Part shown: in pieces, positions 48,699-58,110 of the stretch | How the letters are laid out: each line of letters opens with the position of its first letter | How positions within the stretch are numbered: position 1 is the first letter of the stretch | Origin: Pseudolabrys sp. | GTDB taxonomy: Bacteria; Pseudomonadota; Alphaproteobacteria; Rhizobiales; Xanthobacteraceae | Length of the DNA: 64,000 bases | Direction: 5' to 3' | Assembly (NCBI GenBank): GCA_026125895.1 | Contig: JAHCKG010000016.1 | Span: forward strand, 39,855-103,854 | Program-made: the position numbers and the translations under genes | The notes under the pieces: model-generated | What the model was told of the DNA's origin: nothing | Seen by the model: the letters and a program-made list of their open reading frames with translations, nothing else | Databases searched by the model: none

Positions 48699-50465
48699 AT
48701 GAGGGCGATGCGGATTTCGGTCGGCGAGCGAGCCAGACTGTCGATGCTGGTCGGGCGCCGCGCGGCGCGCAGCCTCGTCGGCGGCGTCGGCACGCATCCG
48801 CTGCTGCGCTGGCGCTATGGCTCGGCCAAGACCGACCGGCTGGTCATCGCGCCGCAGGATTTGCGCACCGCCGACGCCACCCGCGCCGCCGAGATCTATG
48901 CAGGGCGCTTCGCCTTCGCCGGCAAGGTCGTGATCTGCGACCGGCGTTCGCCGTTCGAGATGACGCCGCCGTCGGATGAATGGGCGACGGCGCTGCTCAG
49001 CTTCGTCTGGCTGCGTCATTTGCGCGCCGCCGACTCCGCGATCACCCGCGCCAATGCGCGCTCGCTGATTGACGAATGGATCAACATCCAGGGCAGTTGG
49101 CATCCGCTCGCCTGGCAGCCGGAGGTGCTGTCGCGCCGGATCATCTGCTGGCTCTGCCATTCGCCCTTCATCCTGCAGGATGCCGATGCGCGCTTCTACC
49201 GGCGCTTCATTCGCAGCCTTCAGCGTCAGGTGCGCTTCCTGCGCCACACGGTAAACGACTCGCGCAACGGGCTGCCGCGCCTGCAGGCGCTGATCGCGCT
49301 GACTTATGCGGCGCTGTGCCTCAATGGCCTGTCCGGAAACTTGCGGCCCATTGCGCGGCGGCTGATCGAAGAACTGCGCGCTCAGGTCCTGCCGGATGGC
49401 GGCCATCTCAGTCGAAATCCCGGCGCGCTGATCGAGATCGTCATCGACCTGTTGCCATTGCGGCAATTGTTCTCGGCGCGCAATTTGCAGCCGCCGCAGG
49501 CCATCAACAACGCCATCGACCGCATCATGCCGATGCTGCGCTTCTTCCGTCACCCCGACGGCAATTTCGCGCAGTTCAACGGCATGGGGCCGACGCCGGT
49601 CGATCTACTGGCAACCGTGCTGGCTTATGACGATGCGCGAGGCGCGCCGGTTTCGAATGCACCATATTCCGGCTATCAGCGCATCGATGCGGATTCGACC
49701 GTTGTGCTGATGGATACCGGCAAGCCGCCGCCGGTGGCGCTGTCGACCGAAGCGCATGCCGGTTGTCTGTCGTTCGAAATGTCGTTCCGGCAGCATCGCA
49801 TCGTCGTCAATTGCGGATTGCCGGCGATGAACCGCGAGAACTGGCGGCAGGTTGCGCGCGCGACGGCGGCGCACTCGACGGTTACGCTCAACGACACGTC
49901 GTCATGCCGCTTTCTCGATTCGAAATCGTTGCGCCGCCTGCTCGGCGGCACGCCGGTCGTCTCCGGCCCGCGTCACATCAATATCGAGCGGCGTGACAAG
50001 GACGGCGGCGTGACGACGCTCACCGCGTCGCATGACGGCTATGCCGCCGAGTTCGGCGTCATTCATACGCGCACGCTCAAGGTCAGCGACGACGGCCGCA
50101 GCCTCGATGGTGAGGACGTGTTTACGCCGTCGCACAAGAAATTCGATGCAAGGAAAGGCGACGAATACGCCATTCGCTTCCACCTTCATCCGTCGGTGAA
50201 AGCCAATCGGCTGTCGGAAGGCCGCGGCGTCATTCTGTTGCTGCCGGACAAGGAAGTGTGGACCTTCGCCACCATGGGCGAGCGGGTCGACGTCGAGGAG
50301 AGCGTGTATCTGGCCGGCCCCGACGGCCCGCGCCGCGCGGTACAGATCGTCATTTACGGCCACGCCCGGCAGGCCGAGAGGGTGCGCTGGAGCTTCCGCC
50401 ATACGCCGCCGGCGACCTCCGGCCCGCGCATCGACCGCGCCGACGAGCCCGAATTACCGTTGTAG
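48699..50465 (+). CDS. Heparinase II/III-family protein
   Basis: A 588-residue protein. An alpha-helical N-terminal toroid (about 50-330; [24 protein letters not shown] is typical) is followed by a beta-rich C-terminal domain (about 350-580: [23 protein letters not shown], then [18 protein letters not shown]), the arrangement of polysaccharide lyases of the heparinase II/III group. In alphaproteobacteria this gene is often found between rsmB and purH, and its polysaccharide is unknown. No signal peptide is evident with the ATG at 48699; ATG 48708 and an open frame back to 48597 are alternatives. Confidence 0.85.
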   Translation: MRAMRISVGERARLSMLVGRRAARSLVGGVGTHPLLRWRYGSAKTDRLVIAPQDLRTADATRAAEIYAGRFAFAGKVVICDRRSPFEMTPPSDEWATALLSFVWLRHLRAADSAITRANARSLIDEWINIQGSWHPLAWQPEVLSRRIICWLCHSPFILQDADARFYRRFIRSLQRQVRFLRHTVNDSRNGLPRLQALIALTYAALCLNGLSGNLRPIARRLIEELRAQVLPDGGHLSRNPGALIEIVIDLLPLRQLFSARNLQPPQAINNAIDRIMPMLRFFRHPDGNFAQFNGMGPTPVDLLATVLAYDDARGAPVSNAPYSGYQRIDADSTVVLMDTGKPPPVALSTEAHAGCLSFEMSFRQHRIVVNCGLPAMNRENWRQVARATAAHSTVTLNDTSSCRFLDSKSLRRLLGGTPVVSGPRHINIERRDKDGGVTTLTASHDGYAAEFGVIHTRTLKVSDDGRSLDGEDVFTPSHKKFDARKGDEYAIRFHLHPSVKANRLSEGRGVILLLPDKEVWTFATMGERVDVEESVYLAGPDGPRRAVQIVIYGHARQAERVRWSFRHTPPATSGPRIDRADEPELPL

Positions 50466-50521
50466 TGACGCGCTTGGAGCGCTATTCCCCGTCATTTCAC
50501 GCACCAAACATCGAGCCTCCC

Positions 50522-52114
50522 ATGCCCAGCCATCCGCGCCGCGTTACCCGTGCTCTGCTGTCGGTCTCCGACAAAACCGGTCTGATCGAATTCGCCAAGC
50601 AACTGGCCCGGTTCGACATCGAGCTGGTCTCGACCGGCGGCACCGCCAAGGCGCTCAAGGATGCCGGCCTGCGCGTCGCGGACGTGTCCGAGCTGACCGG
50701 CTTTCCCGAGATGATGGACGGCCGCGTCAAGACGCTGCATCCGAACGTGCATGGCGGCCTGCTCGCCATCCGCAACAACGCCGAGCACGCCGCGGCGATG
50801 AAAGCGCACAACATCAAGGCCATCGACCTGCTGGTGGTGAACCTCTATCCGTTCGAGGACACCGTCGCCAAGGGCGCGGGTTACGACGACTGCATCGAGA
50901 ACATCGACATCGGCGGCCCGGCGATGATCCGCGCCGCGGCCAAGAACCGCGGCGACGTCGCCGTCGTCGTCGACACCACCGATTACGCCGTGGTGCTCGA
51001 GGAGCTGACCCAGCACAACGGCATGACCACCTTCGAGACGCGCTCGAGGCTGGCGGCCAAGGCCTATGCGCGCACCGCCGCCTATGATGCGGCGATCTCC
51101 AACTGGTTCGCGGCGACGCTGAAGAACGACGCGCCGGATTACCGCGCCTTCGGCGGCCGGCTGGCGCAATCACTGCGCTACGGCGAGAACCCGCACCAGA
51201 CCGCCGCGTTCTATCGCACGCCTAATGTCCGCGCCGGCGTCGCCACCGCGCGTCAGGTGCAGGGCAAGGAGCTTTCGTACAACAACATCAACGACACCGA
51301 CGCTGCTTACGAAGCCATCGCCGAGTTCGATCCGAAGCGCACGGCGGCTTGCGTCATCGTCAAGCACGCCAATCCCTGCGGCGTGGCGGAAGGCGCCTCG
51401 CTGCTCGACGCCTACAGGAAGGCGCTGGCCTGCGATTCGACCTCCGCCTTCGGCGGCATCGTGGCGCTCAACCGGCCGCTCGATGCCGAAGCGGCCAAGG
51501 CGATCGTCGAAATCTTCACCGAGGTCATCATCGCGCCGGCGGCGAGCGACGAGGCCATCGCCATCGTCGCGGCCAAGAAGAACCTGCGGCTGCTGATCGC
51601 CGGCGGCGTGCCCGATCCGCGCGAGCAGGGCCTGCTGGTGAAATCGGTGGCCGGCGGTCTGCTGGTGCAGTCGCGCGACAATGCCGTGGTCGATGACATG
51701 GAGCTCAAGGTCGTCACCAAGCGCGCGCCGAGCGCCACTGAGCTGAACGACCTGCGCTTTGCCTTCCGCGTCGCCAAGCACGTCAAGTCGAACACGATTA
51801 TCTACGCCAAGGATCTCGCCACCGTCGGCATCGGCGCCGGGCAAATGAGCCGCGTCGATTCGGCGCGCATCGCCGCGCGCAAGGCGGAAGACGCCGCGAA
51901 GGAACTGAAGCTGGCGGCGCCGCTGACCAAGGGCTCGGTGGTGGCGTCGGACGCCTTCTTCCCCTTCGCCGACGGTCTGCTGGTCGCCATCGAAGCCGGC
52001 GCCACGGCGGTGATCCAGCCCGGCGGCTCCATGCGCGATGCCGAGGTGATCGAGGCGGCCGACAAGCACGGCATCGCCATGGTGTTCACCGGCACGCGGC
52101 ATTTCAAGCACTGA
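50522..52114 (+). CDS. purH: AICAR transformylase/IMP cyclohydrolase
   Basis: A 530-residue bifunctional enzyme for the last two steps of IMP synthesis. The N-terminal cyclohydrolase (about 1-200) has [21 protein letters not shown] and [13 protein letters not shown]. The C-terminal transformylase (about 205-530) has [25 protein letters not shown] (near 280) and the terminal [26 protein letters not shown]. The ATG at 50522 fits the family start; the open frame from 50258 lies inside the previous gene. Confidence 0.98.
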   Translation: MPSHPRRVTRALLSVSDKTGLIEFAKQLARFDIELVSTGGTAKALKDAGLRVADVSELTGFPEMMDGRVKTLHPNVHGGLLAIRNNAEHAAAMKAHNIKAIDLLVVNLYPFEDTVAKGAGYDDCIENIDIGGPAMIRAAAKNRGDVAVVVDTTDYAVVLEELTQHNGMTTFETRSRLAAKAYARTAAYDAAISNWFAATLKNDAPDYRAFGGRLAQSLRYGENPHQTAAFYRTPNVRAGVATARQVQGKELSYNNINDTDAAYEAIAEFDPKRTAACVIVKHANPCGVAEGASLLDAYRKALACDSTSAFGGIVALNRPLDAEAAKAIVEIFTEVIIAPAASDEAIAIVAAKKNLRLLIAGGVPDPREQGLLVKSVAGGLLVQSRDNAVVDDMELKVVTKRAPSATELNDLRFAFRVAKHVKSNTIIYAKDLATVGIGAGQMSRVDSARIAARKAEDAAKELKLAAPLTKGSVVASDAFFPFADGLLVAIEAGATAVIQPGGSMRDAEVIEAADKHGIAMVFTGTRHFKH

Positions 52115-52120
52115 GGCCGT

Positions 52121-52245
52121 TTATCCCTCCCCCGCAGGGGAGGGTGGCGAGCGAACGCGAGCCGGGTGGGGTTTTGCCAGACGTTAGACTATACCCCACC
52201 CCCGGCGCTTCGCGCCGGACCCTCCCCTTTCAGGGGAGGGATAAA
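52121..52245. repeat. Large inverted repeat between convergent purH and glutamate dehydrogenase
   Basis: TTTATCCCTCCCC (52121-52133) is perfectly complementary to GGGGAGGGATAAA (52233-52245). The ends also each form local hairpins (CCCTCCCC...GGGGAGGG). An inner CCGGCGCTTCGCGCCGG hairpin lies at 52202-52218. It may terminate both genes and belongs with the repeat at 12598. Confidence 0.85.
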
Positions 52246-52247
52246 GG

Positions 52248-55200
52248 TCACTCCCGCGCCAGATCGCCGAGCAGACTCGCCGCCACGCTCAGCTTCGACA
52301 GCGTCAGTCCCGAGCCGGCGATTTCGTGGATCGCCGCACGGATGCGCTCGACCTCGCCGCGGCGCGGGCCGAGCCAGGCTTCGACCGCTTCGGCGCCAGC
52401 GTGCCCGTTGCCGACCATGGCCGAGGTCAGCCGCCGCTCGGCATCGCCGATCTGATCGAGAGCGCGGTCGAGCGCCAGCCGGTCGAAGTAATCCGACACG
52501 ACGATGCCCGGCACGCCATGCGCCACCTTGTCGAGCTGGAAGAAGGCCTCGGTGGCGAAATAGGTCGCCGTCACTTCGGCGATCGGCTTGCCGGCGCGGT
52601 CGGCGACCAGCACGATATCGGTCGCCGCCTTGGTATAAGCGAGATTGGCGATGCGCCGCGCCAGTTGCTCCGGCACGCCGTCCCGCGTCAGCTCGGCGAT
52701 GTGGGCGCTGCGGGCGGACGCCGCCTGCTTCGACAGCGCGGTATCGAGCGCGGCCTCCACCTGCGCGATGCCGTCGCGGTAATGCGCGACGATGGTGTCG
52801 AGGCCAAGCTTGAGATCGACATTGCGCAGGAACCAGACGAGCCGATCGAGCAGCAGGCCCTGCACCGCGGCATACAGCGACAGCTGCGTATCGCCCGACA
52901 CCTTGTTGTCGAGCGTATCGATCTCGCCGTTGAGATCGACCATGTCGTAGCTGTTGCGCACGGCGGCGAAGGCGGCGGCGATGGAAGCAGCGGTGGCGCC
53001 GGTCTGGTCGGCGATGCGCACGATCAGGGTGGCGCCGCCGCGGTTGATCATCGAGTTGGTCAGTTGCGTGGCGATGATCTCGCGGCGCAGACGGTGGGAC
53101 TGCAACGCCTCGGGATGCCGCGACGTCATCTCCTTGGGGAAGTAACGATTGATCTCGCGACCGAGATAGGGATCGTCCGGCACCGTCGAGTCGAGCAGCT
53201 CCGAATAGAGCGTCAGCTTGGCGTAGGCGAGCAGCACCGCCAGCTCCGGCCGCGTCAGCGGCAGATTGCGCTTGCGCCGGTCGGCCAGCGCCATCTCGTC
53301 CGGCAGATATTCGACGGCGCGGTCGAGCAGGCCGTGCTGCTCCAAGGTCTGCATCAGGCGCTGCTGGAAGCCGAGATCCTCCAGCCCGCGGCGATGCGCC
53401 AGCGAGATCGCCAGGGTCTGCTGGTAATTGTTGCGCAGCACGAGCCGCGCCACGTCGTCGGTCATCTCGACCAGTTCGGCGTTGCGCTGCTCGAGGTTCA
53501 ACGTTCCGTCGCGCAGCAGCGAGGAATAGGCGATCTTGATGTTGACCTCGACGTCCGAAGTGTTGACGCCGGCGGAATTGTCGATGGCATCGGTGTTGAG
53601 CCGAACGCCGCTCAGCGCCGCCTCGATGCGGCCGCGCTGCGTCATGCCGAGATTGGCGCCCTCGCCGACCACCTTCACGCGCAGATCGGCGCCGGTAATG
53701 CGGATCGCGTCGTTGGCGCGGTCGCCGGCCGCCTCGTCATTCTCGGTTGAAGCGCGCACATAGGTGCCGATGCCGCCGAAGAACAGCAGGTCGGCATGCA
53801 TCTTCAGGATCGCCTTCATCAGCGCCTGCGGCGTCACGCTCTCGCCGACGCCGATCAGCTTCTGCGCCTCGGGCGACAGCCGGATTTCCTTCGACGAGCG
53901 CGGATAGATGCCGCCGCCCTTCGACAACAGCGCCTTGTCGTAGTCCTGCCAGCTCGACCGCGGCAGGTCGAACAGCCGCTGGCGCTCGATGAAGCTCTCC
54001 TTCGGGTCCGGATCGGGATCGATGAAGATGTCGCGATGGTCGAAGGCCGCCACCAGCTTGATCGTGTTCTCGCGCAGCATGCCGTTGCCGAACACGTCAC
54101 CGGACATGTCGCCGACGCCGATCGCGGTGAACGGCGTCTCGTGGATGTTGATGTCCATTTCGCGGAAATGGCGCTTGACCGATTCCCAGGCGCCGCGCGC
54201 CGTGATGCCCATGACTTTATGGTCGTAGCCGGCCGAGCCGCCGGAGGCGAAGGCGTCGCCCAGCCAGAAGTCGTGCTCGACCGCGAGGCCGTTGGCAATG
54301 TCGGAGAACGTCGCCGTCCCCTTGTCCGCCGCGACGACGAGATACGGATCGTCGCCCTCATGCCGCACCACGTTGTCCGGCGGAATGATGGCGCCGTCGG
54401 CCGCGTAATTGTCGGTGATCTCGAGCAGCGACGTGATGAACAATTTGTAGGTGGCGATGCCCTCGGCCATGAACTGGTCGCGCGTCGGATTCTTCGGCAT
54501 CTGCTTGGGCACGAAGCCGCCCTTGGCGCCGACCGGCACGATCACCGCGTTCTTGACCTGCTGCGCCTTGACCAGTCCGAGAACCTCGGTGCGGAAATCC
54601 TGCGGCCGGTCGGACCAGCGGATGCCGCCGCGCGCCACCTTGCCGAAGCGCATGTGAATGCCTTCGACGCGTGGCGAATAGACGAAAATTTCGTAGAGTG
54701 GCCGCGGCAGCGGCATTTCGGTGAGCTTGCCGCTTTCGAACTTGATGGAGATCAGCGGCTTGAGCTGACCGCCCTTGTCGGTCTGGAAGAAATTGGTGCG
54801 GATCGCCGACTGCACCGCGTTGACGAAGACGCGCAGGATGCGGTCTTCATCCAGGCTGTCGACCTTCTCCAGCGCCTCCTCGATGCGCGCGACGATCATC
54901 TTCTGCGCGGTATCGCGCAGCTCGGTCGCTCCGCTGCGCGGATCGAAGCGGGCGTAGAACAGTTCGACGATGTCGGCGGCGACGGCCGAATGCTTCACCA
55001 GCGTCGCCCACATGTAATCCTGCGAATAGGGCGTCCGGATTTGCCGCAGATAGCGCGACAAGGTCCGGATCAACGCGACGTCGCGCCAGCCGGCGCCCGC
55101 CGTCAGCGTCAGCGCGTTGTAGCCGTCGTTCTCGGCAATGCCGCGCATGATGTTGAGGAACGCCGCCTCCAGCCGGGACTTGGCCTGCGCCAGATCGATG

Positions 55201-57059
55201 GCCGAGCCGTCGGCGCGCTCGAGCAGCATGTCGTGAAACCAGACCTCGGATTTGCCGGCCGGCTTGATGTCATAGGTCCGCTCATCGACGACACGGAAGC
55301 CCATGTTTTCCAGCACCGGCACGCGCTCCGACAGCGGCAGCGGCCGGGCAAAGCTCCACACCTTGAGGCCGACGGCATGCCCGCTTTCGCCGTGGCGCGG
55401 GTGGAAATCGACGCCGAGCGGGCGCTCTTCGGTAAGTTGCTCGACGACACGCGCATCCGCCGCCGCGACCAACGGTGGATAGGTGTCCTGAAAGCCGGCC
55501 GAGAACGCAGCGCCGTAACGGTCGAACAGTTCGCGCGCCTTGTCGGGCGAATAGCCGGCATGCAGCGCCTCGGCCAGCCCGTCGCTCCAGCTGCGCACGA
55601 TGTTGGCGACGTCGCGCTCCAGCGTTTCGCGGGCGATCGCGGTCGCTTCGCCGCCGGAGCGGCCGATGATGAAATGCACGCGGACCAGCGGCCCTTCCGG
55701 GAAATAAGGATAGAACGCCGAGACCCGGCCGTTGAAGGCCTGCGCCAGATAATCGCCGATCTTGACGCGCATGGCGCTGTCGTAGCGCTCGCGCGGCACA
55801 TAGACCATCGCCGACACGAAGCGATCGAAGCGGTCGCGGCGCGCCAGCACGCGCACGCGCGGGCGTTCGTCGAGCTGCATGATGGCGATGGCGAACTCGT
55901 AGAGCGTTTCGTCATCGACCTGAAACAGCTCGTCGCGCGGATAATGCTCCAGCACGTTGGCGAGCGCCTTGGCGGAGTGGCTGTTCGGCGCGAAGCCGGC
56001 GCGCTGCTCGATCGCCGCGATCTTGCGGCGCAGATAGGGAATGTTGCGGGTGGCGCGCGTATAGGCCGACGACGTGAACAGGCCGATGATGCGATGTTCG
56101 CCGATCAGGTTGCCTTCGGCGTCGTATTTCTTGACGCCGATGTAATCGAGATAGGTGCGCCGGTGCACGCGCGAATGCACATTGGCCTTGGCGATGATCA
56201 GCGGCCGCGGCTCATTGAGAAACGCCATGATTTCCGGCGTGAATTCGAGATGCTGGTCGCCGCGCTTGAGCACGCGCACGCCGGTGTCGCGCATGATGCC
56301 GAGGCTCGAATCGAAGTCGGGATCGAGGCCGTTGCCCGAGGCGACGTAATCGCGCGCGCCGAGGAAAGTGAAATGGTCGTCCAGCAGCCATTGCAGAAAG
56401 TGAATGCCTTCGCCGATCTCGTCCACCGGCAGCGGCGGCGGATTGGTCTTGAGATTGCCGATGATGGCCTGCACGCGCTCCAGCATCGGCCGCCAGTCGG
56501 CAACGGCGACGCGCACCTGCGTCAGGATCTGCTCGATGGCAGTGACGAGATCGGCACGCGCCGCGGCGTCGGCGATCGGCGCCACGTGAATATGGATGAA
56601 GCTCTCGCGCGCGCCGCCATCGAACGAGACGAGCTTGTCGCTCTCGCGTCGCACTTTGAAAACGGGATGGGCCACGAGTCGGACGTCGATGCGGCGGTCG
56701 GCAAGCTCGTTCGCGACCGAATCGACCAGGAACGGCATGTCGTCATTGAGAATTTCGATGACGGTGATTTTCTTGTGGCCGTCCGCCTCGTCGAGCGTCA
56801 CAGTCTCGCAGCGCACCTTCGGCGTACCCGCCGGCCGCTCGGCGAGAAAAGCGAAGGCGCGCTCGGCGAGCTGCGCCATTTCCGCCGCGGAATAGCGCAC
56901 GACGTCTTCCGGCACGACGCGTCCGAAGATTTGCGCGACGAAGTCTGCGGGGATTTCCGGGTGTCGGGCGGCGAGAGACTTGTCGGCCTGTTCGATGATG
57001 GCCTGAGCGGCGGCCTGTTCGGCATTGGCATGATTGGATTGAGCCAATTTATCCAGCAC
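52248..57059 (-). CDS. NAD-specific glutamate dehydrogenase, large 180-kDa class
   Basis: A protein of about 1600 residues catalysing oxidative deamination of glutamate to 2-oxoglutarate with NAD+. The long N-terminal regulatory part includes ACT-like segments (VIEILNDDMPFLVDSVANEL near 95). The catalytic core near residues 800-1000 shows RWSDRPQDFRTEVLGLVKAQQVKNAVIVPVGAKGGF and HEGDDPYLVVAADKGTATFSDIAN. It is intact end to end. I prefer the GTG at 57059 because GAGG lies 6 bases before it; ATG 57095 has no visible ribosome binding site. It is convergent with purH and catabolic in known members. Confidence 0.93.
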   Translation of the reverse strand: MLDKLAQSNHANAEQAAAQAIIEQADKSLAARHPEIPADFVAQIFGRVVPEDVVRYSAAEMAQLAERAFAFLAERPAGTPKVRCETVTLDEADGHKKITVIEILNDDMPFLVDSVANELADRRIDVRLVAHPVFKVRRESDKLVSFDGGARESFIHIHVAPIADAAARADLVTAIEQILTQVRVAVADWRPMLERVQAIIGNLKTNPPPLPVDEIGEGIHFLQWLLDDHFTFLGARDYVASGNGLDPDFDSSLGIMRDTGVRVLKRGDQHLEFTPEIMAFLNEPRPLIIAKANVHSRVHRRTYLDYIGVKKYDAEGNLIGEHRIIGLFTSSAYTRATRNIPYLRRKIAAIEQRAGFAPNSHSAKALANVLEHYPRDELFQVDDETLYEFAIAIMQLDERPRVRVLARRDRFDRFVSAMVYVPRERYDSAMRVKIGDYLAQAFNGRVSAFYPYFPEGPLVRVHFIIGRSGGEATAIARETLERDVANIVRSWSDGLAEALHAGYSPDKARELFDRYGAAFSAGFQDTYPPLVAAADARVVEQLTEERPLGVDFHPRHGESGHAVGLKVWSFARPLPLSERVPVLENMGFRVVDERTYDIKPAGKSEVWFHDMLLERADGSAIDLAQAKSRLEAAFLNIMRGIAENDGYNALTLTAGAGWRDVALIRTLSRYLRQIRTPYSQDYMWATLVKHSAVAADIVELFYARFDPRSGATELRDTAQKMIVARIEEALEKVDSLDEDRILRVFVNAVQSAIRTNFFQTDKGGQLKPLISIKFESGKLTEMPLPRPLYEIFVYSPRVEGIHMRFGKVARGGIRWSDRPQDFRTEVLGLVKAQQVKNAVIVPVGAKGGFVPKQMPKNPTRDQFMAEGIATYKLFITSLLEITDNYAADGAIIPPDNVVRHEGDDPYLVVAADKGTATFSDIANGLAVEHDFWLGDAFASGGSAGYDHKVMGITARGAWESVKRHFREMDINIHETPFTAIGVGDMSGDVFGNGMLRENTIKLVAAFDHRDIFIDPDPDPKESFIERQRLFDLPRSSWQDYDKALLSKGGGIYPRSSKEIRLSPEAQKLIGVGESVTPQALMKAILKMHADLLFFGGIGTYVRASTENDEAAGDRANDAIRITGADLRVKVVGEGANLGMTQRGRIEAALSGVRLNTDAIDNSAGVNTSDVEVNIKIAYSSLLRDGTLNLEQRNAELVEMTDDVARLVLRNNYQQTLAISLAHRRGLEDLGFQQRLMQTLEQHGLLDRAVEYLPDEMALADRRKRNLPLTRPELAVLLAYAKLTLYSELLDSTVPDDPYLGREINRYFPKEMTSRHPEALQSHRLRREIIATQLTNSMINRGGATLIVRIADQTGATAASIAAAFAAVRNSYDMVDLNGEIDTLDNKVSGDTQLSLYAAVQGLLLDRLVWFLRNVDLKLGLDTIVAHYRDGIAQVEAALDTALSKQAASARSAHIAELTRDGVPEQLARRIANLAYTKAATDIVLVADRAGKPIAEVTATYFATEAFFQLDKVAHGVPGIVVSDYFDRLALDRALDQIGDAERRLTSAMVGNGHAGAEAVEAWLGPRRGEVERIRAAIHEIAGSGLTLSKLSVAASLLGDLARE

Positions 57060-57357
57060 GGGGGACCTCACGAGGTAGAAAGAGCGGAAGACCATCCGGG
57101 GCGGGGACCGGTCGTGGAGGCGATCTGCATCCGGTGAATCGGTCGAGGCTGATGGGGGCAGTCTTCACCTTCCCGACCGTCAGGTCGAGAGCAACACATC
57201 AATTGGTGACGGCACCGTGACCGCTCGGCGAGAAGGCGCGGCGTCGTCACAACATATTGATATCAGTCGATAAAATGGCACATTCGGTGGATATCGCACG
57301 GCCGCAAAGCGGTGTAGCGTAGCAGCGCAAGCGACGAAGAAATTTTTGGGTGGAGCG

Positions 57358-58005
57358 ATGGCCAAACAGACGAGCAAGAAGCCCGGCAGCAGCCCGGCGA
57401 AAACGCCCGGCGCGAAGGCGCCCGCAGCACCCGCCGCCGCCGACGATGTTCCGATCATCGCGCTCGATCTGCCGCAAGGCCAGCTCTCGCCGGCGATGAG
57501 CGCCTATTTCCAGAAGTGCCAGGACAAGCTCGGCTTCATCCCCAATGTGCTCGCGGCCTATGCCTTCGACAACGCCAAGCTCGAAGCCTTCGCCGCGATG
57601 TACAACGACCTGATGCTGGCGCCGAGCGGGCTGTCCAAGCTCGAGCGCGAGATGATCGCGGTCGCGGTGTCGTCGCAGAACCGCTGCTATTATTGCCTGA
57701 CGGCGCACGGCGCCGCCGTGCGGCAATATTCCGGCAATCCGCTGCTCGGCGAGCAGATCGTGATGAATTATCGTGCCGCGCGGCTCGATCCGCGCCAGCG
57801 CGCCATGCTCGATTTCGCCGTCAAGCTGACGGTGACGCCGGCCGAGGTCGAGGAAAAGGACCGCGAGGCGCTGCGCACCGCCGGCTTTTCCGATCGCGAC
57901 ATCTGGGACATCGCCGCCATCACCGGCTTCTTCAACATGTCGAACCGCGTGGCCACCGCCACCGACATGCGGCCGAACGCGGTGTATCACGGGCAATCAA
58001 GATAA
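57358..58005 (+). CDS. Peroxidase-related AhpD/CMD-family protein
   Basis: A 215-residue protein with a lysine/proline/alanine-rich N-terminal extension (1-30) before an all-helical AhpD-like domain. CYYCLTAH (about 109-116) contains the redox CxxC and proton-relay histidine of alkylhydroperoxidase-like proteins; FFNMSNRVATATDMRPNAVYHG closes the domain as in the peroxidase-related enzyme subfamily. It probably has disulfide reductase or peroxidase activity; the electron donor is unknown. The ATG at 57358 follows GGAG. It is divergent from the glutamate dehydrogenase gene; the space between shows no feature I can support. Confidence 0.87.
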   Translation: MAKQTSKKPGSSPAKTPGAKAPAAPAAADDVPIIALDLPQGQLSPAMSAYFQKCQDKLGFIPNVLAAYAFDNAKLEAFAAMYNDLMLAPSGLSKLEREMIAVAVSSQNRCYYCLTAHGAAVRQYSGNPLLGEQIVMNYRAARLDPRQRAMLDFAVKLTVTPAEVEEKDREALRTAGFSDRDIWDIAAITGFFNMSNRVATATDMRPNAVYHGQSR

Positions 58006-58024
58006 AATGCGCCTGACCAGAACT

Positions 58025-58096
58025 CCGCTCATTCCCGCGGATGCGGGAATCCAGCTAAAATAAGAACTGGATCCCCGCCTTCGCGGGGACGAGCGG
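58025..58096. repeat. Composite palindromic repeat (family A) before ggt
   Basis: Bounded by CCGCTC and GAGCGG with inner hairpins TTCCCGCGGATGCGGGAA and TCCCCGCCTTCGCGGGGA. It lies between two genes of the same direction, 15 bases before the ggt start, so it must be part of the ggt leader or separate the two transcripts. Confidence 0.88.
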
Positions 58097-58110
58097 TTGA
58101 GGGCTCGCCT

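Noticed and set aside
53796-57137. An 1113-codon frame antisense to glutamate dehydrogenase
   Set aside because: Long only because the opposite strand is GC-rich and stop-poor; the composition is not protein-like and the sense strand encodes a complete known enzyme.
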